Shown here in pieces: positions 23,126-35,100 of a stretch of DNA of 64,000 nt. Position numbers and translations under genes: made by a program. Location: assembly GCA_028554755.1 (NCBI GenBank), contig JAPTOF010000021.1, positions 5,257,501 to 5,321,500 of the forward strand, in the 5' to 3' direction. The stretch's first letter is position 1. Each line of letters starts with the position of its first letter. Origin of the DNA: Cordia subcordata (lineage: Eukaryota > Streptophyta > Magnoliopsida > Boraginales > Cordiaceae). The notes under the pieces were generated by a model. The model was not told where the DNA came from, ran no database searches, and worked only from the letters and a program-made list of their open reading frames with translations.

Positions 23126-26100
23126 TTACACGCCTTTATTGCTGTTCCATGGCTTGAGCACACCCACAACAATGACTGCAACAATGATAAGAAGGATGAT
23201 GATAGCAATACACATCCATTTCCTGGAATTCCTTTGTAATTTCTTTGCCTTTTGAAGGGCAGTATTACCGGACTGAACATGGTCTACTGCAGTTGAAACC
23301 TGAAATACAAGGTGAAAGAGATGAGCAAAATATTTTGACAGAAGAGACCCCATCATCTCAATAAGGACATTGGCGCAGTTAAGCCATCCTTGTTCTTTAG
23401 CAAAAACCTGCAAGCATAACATGATACAAATGAGCTTAAATTACCTGTGATTCAATGTTGTCAAGCATGTCCCCTTGAGCATCAACCAAGACTGCCATGT
23501 CTAAGAATATCTGCATAGGATAATGTGGGAATGCCTCAATTTTGATAAGAGTTTTCTAATTACACAAATATGAATAAACAAATATTTCCATAACCTCTTT
23601 TTCCAGATCTAGGCATGCACATTCCCAACTCAGTTTTCTTCAATATCACAATATAACTTCCACAAATCATAATAATAGTGCTTACCAAAGAGCACCAGGT
23701 AATCATCTAAACCTAAAAAGTGATCCATTCAAGCATAACTTGCACAGGCCAATCGAACTATATACTTTCTACTTAAGGTATGCAAACATTCCAGAGAGCA
23801 AACAACAAGCAACCTCAGTCTGAATACAAGTAATGATCCATATACATACACGATCATTAAGCATGTCCATGCACACAGAGGAGAAGAGGTAGACGTCTCA
23901 TTTGTGCACAGGATAGCCTATTATCTTAACTATGAAATTGCTTTTACTTGTTAAAACCACCTCAAAGAGGCCCAACAGTATTGCTGTCCATATTTTCAAC
24001 TTACTAGTAAATAACATATAAAAGAAACTACAAACTAAGATTCCCTAAACTGCACTTCAGTTGTTGAGAGCACAAATAATATTTGTCACTTCTGTATCTT
24101 TATGGTTCCAAATGAAATCAATTTTCTCTAATATCACACCTTATGCAGTTCCCAAGTTCATATCAGTTCAAACTAATGACCTTGATAGGGTTCGAATGAC
24201 CTCTTCTCCAGACTTAAATGGAGTTTCTATTATCATAAATAAGTACATGGACTATCAGATCTTAATATGATCTGCAGAAGGAAATAACATACCTGTTGCA
24301 ATTCAAGAAGCTTCCTCTCTAATTCTCTGACTGCATCATGCCGTTCTTGGATTTCTGCAAGGGTATCCATAATCTGCAAATTAAAATTACCAAGACAACG
24401 CATCTAAGGTCAACGCATCCAAGGTGTTCCTACTAACAAAAAGCTGCTCTATCAAAGGCAAAGGAACAAGCCAAGGAATTTGTTTGCTTCTCCAGATCTA
24501 GGAAATAGATATCATTAGTGGTGTCAAATGTAAAAGTGGAATAAAAGCAGAGAGACAAACCTGCCCTCGCCCTTGTTCCTGAATTGCTTTCTGGAAAATC
24601 TGTTCGCTATCCCCCGTCTCGATTAATCGATCTATTGTCTGGAGAAAAACAGAATGGTCAAAAAGGTGCATATCGAAATTCATGTTGTTTAAGATTTGGG
24701 TTCAATCTCACCTCTTCATCGGCTCGAGTTCCGGTGACTGCAGAACACGTTGAAAACGAAAATCATCATTTTTGACATGGTTGAAGAAAATTTATAGCTT
24801 GCAGTTGTAGACTTTTTATCAGCATTTAGTACAAGGCTGAATACCTGTGAATACACGTCTCTCAACGACCTCACGATACTGTTGATGGATGCTTTCTCTT
24901 AATGTCTACAAGCAGAATTAGACAAAAAGGGCAAATGTGAAAAGCAAGAAAAGATTTACACAAGTTCCGTGATGCAGTAATGTATCTAACCAACCTGAAA
25001 TTCGGCCATCTTGTCTTTAAACTTTTTCTTCAAGGCACTGCAACAAATATAATTGCATGAGAACAGAGGTTTCACTTCTTGATCATGAGATATCTATAGC
25101 AGCTTTAAACTCAACAAGGAGCATCCATTATCTCTAACTTATTCGACCCTCTCTTCAGTTATCTAAGGGTTCAAGTACAGTATCAGGTCATTCCTCTAGC
25201 ACCAGAACTATTCAGGCTACTAATTGAGATGGAGACATTGGAGGTTTAGGAGAAAGGTTTGATGCTAAGACTAATGATAAGCCTTTTATTTATGTAGGTA
25301 AGAACAGTTTCCACTCTTCTGACGTGGGAGGGAAATGAATAGACTAACACTAATACTAAATACTAATACTACTTTAAATCTGCCTTAACACTTCACTTCT
25401 GACAAAATGACAGTCAAGCTCAATATGTTTGTTCATTCACAGAATACTATATTTGACGCAACATGCACCTCTACTTATTATCACAAATTAACTTCATAAG
25501 CTGATAGCAAGCTATTCTGATCTCCTTGCGAGTGTTTCACCCATATCAACTCGCCAGCAGCTAATCATATAGCTCAATATTCAAACCCCGCACTCGAACG
25601 AACTACAACAATTTGTTTCTTACCGTAGGATAGATTTTCCAAATAAAAACATAATATTGAGAACTGGAACTTCTATCGACTCGACAACCTATCCCATCTA
25701 AATCAGAATACACAACACATTTGTGTGCCCCTATTTTATCCAATATTCCTTTTCTTGTGGCATGCTTTGATGTACGAAAGATAGCATCCCAATGGCTTTC
25801 TCGTGGTGAAACTAAAAACTAGCTGACCACACTCACAGCAAAGGAAATAGCTGGGCAAGTCACTATGAGGCAATTTTGTTTGCCAACTAATCTTTTATAC
25901 TGTCTAGGGTCTAGTATTGGCTTCCTGTCACTAGGTATAAGTCTGACATTTGGGTAAATTGCTGAACTACAGGATCTCGAGCCAAAAGATACTAGCTACT
26001 TCTAACACATCAAGACCATACTTGCATTGAGAGATAAAGACACCTTGTTCTGATTGGGCAACATCAATAATCAGTAAATAATATAGTTGCCCCCAAGTGA

Positions 26101-29100
26101 TCCATGAACCATCGGGAGAGCATTTCTAAAGAGACCCAATGGCAACCAACGGCCATCATACCTGGAGGTAGGTCAACTAAGTGTAAGAGCCATTGGAGCA
26201 CAAGGCCAACGTCTCCTCCAGCATAGCCATATGCTAACCAGGATGATGAAGAGCCTCTTAAAGAGTGTTAGGAACCGATACAAACAAAAGGCAACAAGAA
26301 AGGATAAATATCAAGGACACAGACTGGTAACTAACAAAATGAGGAAATGGAATATTTAGTAGTACAAGAAGGCAAGGACACACGCTCCAGATCTGGATAA
26401 GGCAAGTGGCACAAGATCAACTACAAAGAGGGAAGGACGAGGATCTTGATGCTATCTCTAGATCTCTAGGCAATCCAAGCAAGAAAGGATCAAAGGAGAT
26501 TGGAGGTACAAAGGAAGGTAGGGGCTCCAAAGGTGCATTAAACAAAGGTACGAGAAAAAGAAGATCATCAACCATCATGTCAAAAGACAAAGACAGAGTG
26601 TAAAATAAGACTTAGACCTGAAAAATGTAGATTAGCAAAGAAGCATCTATCCAGCTTAAAGAAATAACAAGAATGGGCCCGTTTGGGTTGACTTTTTTTA
26701 AAAGCGCTTTCTTTAACAGCTTTTGAAAAGTAGCTTTTTTTGCGAAGCTAAAAATTCTGGCTTCTAAAGAAAAGTTGTATTTGAGTTTTTTTTAGAGTTT
26801 CAGCTTTTTTGGAAGCCAAATCAAATAGTTATTGCAAAAACAATGTAACTTTTTCAGTAAAAAAGTGATTTTTCCCCAAAAAAAGCTAATCCAAACAGGC
26901 CCAATAAACCCTTTAATGTCGAGCATACCCTAGAAAAATACACTTACCAAAGCAGGGACTGAGTTTAGCAAAAAAAAGAGAGAGCTTATATATCAAATAA
27001 TGCAAAAATAATGATTTTGGGTGGCAAGAGATAAATAGCCTAATGGTGGAAAAGTACAGGAAAAGGGATTTGATCATGGAGAACAGAAGAAGCCATGCGA
27101 CTAATGAGGTAATATATAGTAAGCAACATCATCACAAAATTGGATTGGAACATATATACGAAAAAGAAGGTTATAGGTAGTCTCGATAAGGTGATGATTC
27201 TTACACTCAACTACATTTTGTTGTTTATAAGCACAAAATGACTAGTAGTAATGCCTTTAGAGCATAAAAATGAAGACAAAGAAGATGAAAAATATTCCAA
27301 GGTACAGGCAGTACCAAATTGATTGTAAATTTTGGCATAAAATGTAGAAAATATATGAAATTACTCGGATTGGTCTTTCATTAAGGATAACCAAGTAACA
27401 CAAGAAAATCATTAATAATAACAAAATATCAATCACCAAACTTTTATATATGATGACAAATATATCATAATGAATTAACTCTTGCTCAACTAACAATTTA
27501 TAAAGAAGATTACTGATACTACATAGATGAGGAACCATTTTCTATTAAAGAGGGATGGATGACCAAGGTGACTATAGATGACTTCTAGGGTAGAAATAGT
27601 TGCACATGCAACAGGAAAACAATGGTCAAAGATAGTAAATACCATTAGACTCATGCGTTATGCCAAACTACTTGTGCTTCCTCAGATCTTGAACAATCAT
27701 AAAGTCATATGTAAAGGTAACATAACAATGAAATAGTTAACTGAGATGGGATGCGGGTAGAGATAGTGTAGAGTGTGCTAACCCCAATGACAGAAGTAAA
27801 AGAGCCATTATCAAGGGTAAGAAAGGAAGGGAACCAAAAGTTCAAAGATCAAAAAGTAAGGATATGTTGTTACCACCTATATAATTAGAGGCTCTAGAGT
27901 TTAGTATCCACTACCAGATTGTGAGAAGGTTCAAGAAATATGGGCAATGGAGGATCAAGGATATACAAGGCAAGCTGTAGAAGGCTGAAGTTTAAGATGC
28001 CTGAGGGTAAAGATGGTGCATATATTTGACTTCAAATAAAGTGAATGTAGGACTGCTGGTTGGCTGTAGAGATGTCACAGTAGAAGTTGGTTTGAAGATA
28101 CCAATGTGTAGTATTGGCAACTATTGGAAATTCAAAATTAAATTAAATCCCATGATTTATGTGAACTTCCCATTATCTATGTGAATGATAGTAATTGTAG
28201 CGACAGATTTGTATTCCAATTATAGGAGAATAGCTGTAAATATATTTTCCAGATTTCTAGGGATTGGTAGAATGTCAAACTTCCCTGAATAGCTCTATCT
28301 TGCTGTATAAAATCTATGTAAACAAAGCATTCAAAATATACAAAAAATATTCCAGTTTTTTCCTCACGGTATCAGAGCTTTAGGTTTCTCTCTGGGATGA
28401 AGAATCTCATTACAGCAGGCCTTCATTGCCAAGCCATACTTTTAACTCTTTATGTGCTTTTTTTTCGTCTACTTTGTTTGTTTCTTCATAAACAAAGTAG
28501 TTTGCACCTTTTGTTCAGCCTTCATTACTGAAATCTCTTGCACTCAATCAAACAAGAGAATTACAACATGACTGCCACAACTGAAAAAGTTTCTAGTACT
28601 CAGTCACAATCCAATGTGCAGTTTGAGGATGTGAAAGTTAGTCAAACAATAGGAGAATTACAAAACATTCAGTCTGCATACAGATTAAATGGCAAAAACT
28701 ATATGAAGTGGTCTCAAGTAGTTCGAACCTTTCTAAAAGGGAAGGGAAAATTGAGCCATCTTCTCAGCAATGGGCCCAAGAAGAAGATCCCAATTTCGAT
28801 GCTTGGGATAATGAGGATTCCATGGTCATGTCTTGGTTATGGAATTCCATGCAACCAGAAATCAGTGATACATTTATGTTCCTGTCAACATCCAAAGAAA
28901 TATGGGAAGTTGCAGAACAAACTTATTCTAAGGTAAAAGATGCTGCTCGAGTGTTTGAGATCAAAACCAAAATCTCTACCACAAAACAAGAAAATCTTTC
29001 AATCACAGAGTATGCCAATCTCTTGAAGAATCTATGGCAAGAGATGGACCATTATCGCTCCATTGAGATGAACTCTAGCACTGATGCAGCTGCCCTAAAG

Positions 29101-32100
29101 AATTTCATTGAAAGGGAACAAATTTATGATTTTCTTGCTGGTTTGAATGTGGAGTTTGATCAGGTCAGAATTCAGATTTTGGGAAGACAAGAGTTACCTT
29201 CATTGAATGAGACTATCTCTATCATCAATACTAAGGAAAGTCGAAGGGGAGTTATGCTTTACTCTCAACCCGTTGAAGGATCAGCAATGCTAGGAAAAAT
29301 CAATGGTGCTAAAAAGACCTCGACTAACAATGCTACAAATTTAGAAGTTTGGAAAAAGGATTAGCCCTTAAACAAGGATAATCTTTGGTGCAACTATTGC
29401 AAAAAGCCTCGTCATACCAAGGAGCATTGTTGGAAACTTCATGGAAAACCACAAAGTTCTCAGTGGAATAAAAGATCTAGAAATGGCCCCCAGAGAAGTC
29501 AGGTACATATGGTTCAATCTAGAGAAGATAAATCACATGATGCTACAAAATCCAGTGGAGGAGAGCAAAATGAAATCAGCAAAGAAGACATTGGAAGGCT
29601 GAGATCACTCCTTCAATCATTAGAAAAGTCTATAGGTACCTGTTCCTTGGCTAATTCAAGTATGCCTCATTCCTTGTATGCTTTAAGTGCCTCAGGTTTA
29701 GACTTTTCAAATTCTTGGGTCATTGATTCTGGTGCAACCGATCATATGACTCACTCTTCATACAAATTCCTCACTTATCATCCCTGCCCAAGCAACAGAA
29801 AAATAACCATTGCTGATGGATCCTTGGCCACTGTTGCTAGCCAGGGAGACATTATTCTAAGTCCATCTGTGATCCTTAAAGATGTGCTACATGTACCTAA
29901 GTTATCTACAAACCTTGTGTCTATTCATCAACTCATAAAAGATCTAAATTGCAATGTGATGTTTTCTGGTATTTCTTGTGTTTTTCAGGACCAAGTTATG
30001 AGGAGGACGATTGGACTTGCTAAGGTGAGACATGGTCTTTACTATCTTGAGTTACCCAGCGACCAAGTGCACAATGAGCAAAAATCACCTCTCTCATTTT
30101 TGTCCAGCAAATCTCCTTCCGAGAAAGAGCAAATCTGGCTCCATCATTTTAGACTTGGACACCCTTCCTTTGATACTCTTAGAATTACGTTTCCATTCTT
30201 GTTTAAGAGTATTGACGTAAATGTTTTTCACTGTGATGTTTGTGAATTTGCTAAACACTGACGTGTTTCCTTTCCTTTAAGCAATAAAAGAACTATAGTT
30301 CCTTTTTCCCTGATCCACAGTGATATTTGGGGTCCATCTCAAGTCCCCAACATTTCAGGGGCTCGTTGGTTTGTTTCTTTCCTTGATGATTGTACTCGGG
30401 TTACATGGATTTATTTGTTAAAACAAAAATCTGATGTGAGCAACATTTTTCCTCTCTTTCATAAAATGGTTAAAACTCAATTTAAAGTTGGAATTAAAAG
30501 GTTGAGGACAAATAATGCTAGAGACTATTTCAATCAAACTTTGTCCTCATACTTTCAAAAGGAGGGAATAATTCATGAATCTTCATGTGTTAACACACCC
30601 CAACAAAATGGGATTGTCGAAAGAAAAAATGGTCATCTTTTGGCCACTGTTCGTGCTTTTTGTTTCAAAAAAATGTTCCAAAATCTTTTTGGGGGGAAGC
30701 TGTCCTAACTGTAGCTTACCTTATAAATCGCATCCCATCACGGGTCCTTGACTTTAAAAGCCCAATGGAAGTTTTCTCTAAGTATTTTCCAGATTTCAAT
30801 GTGTTAACTAATTTAGCTCCTAAAGTTTTCGGATGTGTCTCATTTGTTCATGTTCACTCTCATGGTCGAAGTAAGTTAGACCCTAGAGCTATCAAATGTG
30901 TCTTCATAGGGTATTCACCTACTCAGAAAGGGTACAAGTGTTATGATCTCACTGCTCGTAAAACATATGTATCTGCTGATGTCACATTTGTTGAACAAGA
31001 AAACTATTTTTCTAGTCCTCATCTTCAGGGAGAGACATTATCTATGGAGGACAAGGATTTATTTTTGAGAGAGCCATCCATCTTAGCCAAAACACTTTTG
31101 CAAATTGAATCCACCCCTGAACCTACTTTTGAAGAGCCTACAAAGTCGGTTTCTAATCTCTCTGAAGAACCATTGAGTCCAATAAATCCTACTTCCTCGA
31201 AGCCACTACAGGTCTACTCAAGAAGAATAAAGTCAGTTTCTACGCAAGTTCAAGAGACTAAATCGTCACTTGGGAATGAGGTAAGCCCTTCTGCTAGAAA
31301 ATCACCTATTGTTCTTGATTTGGATCTACCCATAGCCACAAGAAAAGGTGTCAGGAAATGCACTCAACATCCTTTATCCCATTTTGTGTCATTTGGAAAA
31401 TTATCCCCCTCACACAAAACTTTTCTCGCCCATCTAAACACTGTCACCATCCCAGAAACTTTATCTGAGGCACTTAGCAGAAAAGAATGGAAGCATGCAA
31501 TGAAAGTAGAAATGGATGCCTTGGAAAAGAACAAAACATGGGAACTAGTGGATTTACCAATTGGAAAGAAACCAGTAGCCAAGGGATATACACAGACCTT
31601 TGGGGTGGATTATCAAGAGACATTTGCCCCAGTTGCGAAGATGAATACAGTAAGGGTGTTGTTATCTCTAGCGGCAAATTATGATTGGCCTTTACAACAG
31701 TTCGATGTGAAGAATGCCCTTTTGCATGGAGCCCTTGAGGAGGAAATCTATATGGAAGTTCCACCTGGCTTTGGGATAAATTTGGATAGAAACAAAGTGT
31801 GCAGATTGAAGAAAGCATTGTATGGTCTTAAACAATCTCCTCGAGCATGGTTTGGTAGATTTACTAAAGCAATGTCGGATATGAAGTACAAACAGAGCCA
31901 AGGTGATCATACTTTGTTTATCAAGCATTCAGCTTCAGGGAAAATCACAGCATTGATAGTTTATGTGGATGATATCATAGTAACTGGGGATGATATAGAC
32001 GAAAAGGAAGCCCTTCGAAAGTATTTAGCAGAAGAATTTGAAATAAAGGATCTTGGGAAGTTAAAGTACTTCTTAGGAATTGAAGTGGCTCAATCTAAAT

Positions 32101-35100
32101 AAGGAATTTTTGTTTCACAACAAAAATATGTTCTTGATCTGTTAAAAGAATCAGGTAAACTTGGTTGTAGACCATCGGACACACCGATAGAGCCAAATCA
32201 TAGACTAGGAGAGTCTATGGGAGACGAACCAGTTGACAAAGGTATGTATCAACGACTCGTTGGGAGACTAATCTATTTGTCACACACACGGCCTGATATT
32301 GCATATGCTGTAAGTGTGGTGAGTCAATTCATGCAAAACCCCAAGGATGTCCATCTCCATGCAGTATATCGTATCTTAAAATATTTAAAAGGCAACCCCG
32401 GAAAAGGGATCTTATTTAGAAAAGGTACAAGCACGGAAGTAGAAGCATACACAGATGCTGATTATGCTGGCTCTATTACTGATAGAAGATCGACATCTGG
32501 ATATTGTACCTTTCTTGGTGGGAATTTGGTAACTTGGAGAAGTAAGAAACAACCAGTTGTTGCAAGATCTAGTGCAGAAGCAGAATTTCAGTCATTGGCA
32601 CAAGGTATTTGTGAATTGTTATGGCTCAAGATTATCCTAGAAGACTTGAAGATTAAATGGGAGACTCCAATGAAGCTTTATTGTGACAATAAGTCTGCAA
32701 TCAATATAACTCATAATCCAGTTCAACATGACAGAACTAAACATGTGGAAGTTGACATACATTTCATAAAGGAGAAGCTTGAGAGTGGATTGATTTGTAC
32801 ACCCTACATTTCCACAGAGGGCCAATTAGCAGATATCTTAACTAAAGGATTGAAAAATTCAACATTTCAAAAGATTGTGAGCAAGCTAGGGATGGAAAAT
32901 ATCTATTCCCCAGCTTAAGGAGGAGTGTTGGAAATTCAAAATTAAATTAAATCCCATGATTTATGTGAACTTCCCATTATCTATGTGAATGATAGTAATT
33001 GGAGGGACAAATTTGTATTCCAATTATAGGAGATTAGCTGTAAATATATTTTTCAGATTTCTAGAGATTGGTAGAATGTCAAACTTCCCTGAATAGCTCT
33101 ATCTTGCTGTATAAAATCTATGTAAACAAAGCATTCAAAATATACAAAAAATATTCCAGTTTTTTCCTCAGCAACACTAGATGGTCGACCGTGAAGGCCG
33201 TAGCACTTCCCCAAGTATGGCCTCGTTACAATAAGTGCATTGTGATCTAGAAGTATTATGAAAAAGACTACCTCCCCTGTTATTATGATGATCTCAACCT
33301 TGACCTCAATAAGAAGTACAATCACGAGGCGAAAGGGTAAGAAGAGCAAAATGATCAACTGGAGCACAAGGGTGCTAGAGACAGAAGTATGACTAAGACA
33401 AGAATAAATATCATCCTTCATAAGTAGGGATGGGCTAGAGAAAATCTATGATCTCACAAACTTATACTGAGGAGGAAGACCTTGAAACATAATAATCACA
33501 AAAACTACTCCCTTTGAGTACAAGCAACATCCAAGTCAGCAGCACACAAGATTTCATTGAACTCCAACATAGCACAATAAAATGAGGCATACAATGAAGC
33601 CCTTATCATCAAGCTAGGTACATATCAAGTCAACAATCACATGGTAAATATAACTTACATTGATGGTGCAAATCTTCTTGGCCAATGTCCAAAACTTGGT
33701 TGGTAAAGAAAGTTCTATAAAGTATCTATCGTCCGTTCTTACTCCCTTATTGGCTGGCATGGTAAATATAACTTACATTGATGGTGCCAATGTTCAAAGA
33801 GTTTTTAGGACGAGCATGTGTGATATACATTATTACATGGATTAGTAAGTTGAGCATCAACAGTAAACTAGAGTGGACAGTTGGCAGGTGAGTTCAAGCT
33901 TATCCTTTGTTAAATGGTGTACTAAACCTTGCCCTTGAAACCATGTTTTGACATCGGATAACCATTAGGAGTACTTTCGACCATTAAACTTGGTCATGGT
34001 AATAGCCACAGTACCCATAGATGTTGGAACAATAACGGTCATAAAACCAACACACTTTAAGGTGTCACCCTATGGATATCACTTTTGCAAGAATCCATTA
34101 TCCACTACAAGCACCACAAGCGAGGAAAAGGACCCAAAGGCAAGGGAAGGACAAGAAATTACGTCACCAAGCAAGAAATCAAATAGTCATCACAAGACAA
34201 ACAACATGAACTTTATGCTGCTGTTTTCCCATTTTTGTTTCTTATATTGGAAGACATTGTTCATGAATTTGAGGACCAAACAAGTATCTAGGGCAAAAAC
34301 CATATAGAACCAAGACAAGTAGATCAACGTAAGCATGCTAATGTTTTTAAGTGATCAAATCATGCATGCGAGGTGGTGTATGGACAACATGGATGACTGG
34401 TTAAGAAGCATGAGCTCATATGTGGCGTCAATAGCTGACTGCAACAAGTGGACCCAACTCGAAATTGACCGACAAGCCTAATGATGTGATAAGATTGATG
34501 ATTGAAGCTATGGATTAATGAAGATGTACGTTTAAAGATATGAGGTTGAAGTTTTCATAGTGAGTACTCAACAGCGGAGTCATTGGCAAAAGGATGGTTG
34601 AGGTCACCAGAGGAAGAAGAGGCAAATGGCACCCAAAACATTTTGACTGTGGCTCCCATAACAGTGTACTATAGCTGCTGTGAATAGTAAATCCAGGTTT
34701 TCATTTGTTTTAATTTTTTGGTTTCTTTAAATTGGTTAAACATTGGTGATCATAGATGGTGAAGTAAGATGTTCTAGGGTTTTAATGTCTCTCCTTATCT
34801 CTAGATACCATGTTAATTGACAGGTGCACAAGGGCAGTATGTGGTTTTTCTGTAATTTTCCTATGGAAATTCGCCTAGTTTACAATTGTCCAAAATCAAA
34901 ACTGCCAACATATATAATAGACAAATCGATGATTTCGATTAATTAGGTTCTCAGACGGCTTACGTTTAGCTTTAAAATGACTTTTCAATTGATTTCCAAA
35001 CAATTTTGAAGCAATTTTTGCACTAAAACCTACAAATAATAATTCAAATTAATTAAGCCAACAAATATATTGTAATATACGGTTCAATCTGAACCACAGT

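Larger units (their letters stand above)
28122..33170 (+). mobile_element. Ty1/copia retrotransposon, younger insertion
   Basis: A complete-length 5049-bp element flanked by a perfect 5-bp target duplication GCAAC (28117-28121 and 33171-33175). LTRs of 245 bp are at 28122-28366 and 32926-33170. The primer-binding site CGGTATCAGAGC follows the 5' LTR at once and fits the initiator-methionine tRNA site usual in copia. A polypurine tract AAGGAGGAG precedes the 3' LTR. Domain order is gag, zinc knuckle, protease, integrase, reverse transcriptase, RNase H, which defines copia. It inserted in the orientation opposite to the syntaxin gene and to the older copia that hosts it. The coding region is broken in several places, so it is non-autonomous. 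Confidence 0.92.

Noticed and set aside
24061..24270. 69-codon plus-strand frame in syntaxin intron 11
   Set aside because: It starts at TTG, lies in an intron on the opposite strand and has no recognisable content.
26406..26603. Charged 65-codon frame between RNase H and integrase remnants
   Set aside because: It lies on the strand opposite the old copia it is embedded in and is best explained as antisense of decayed pol.
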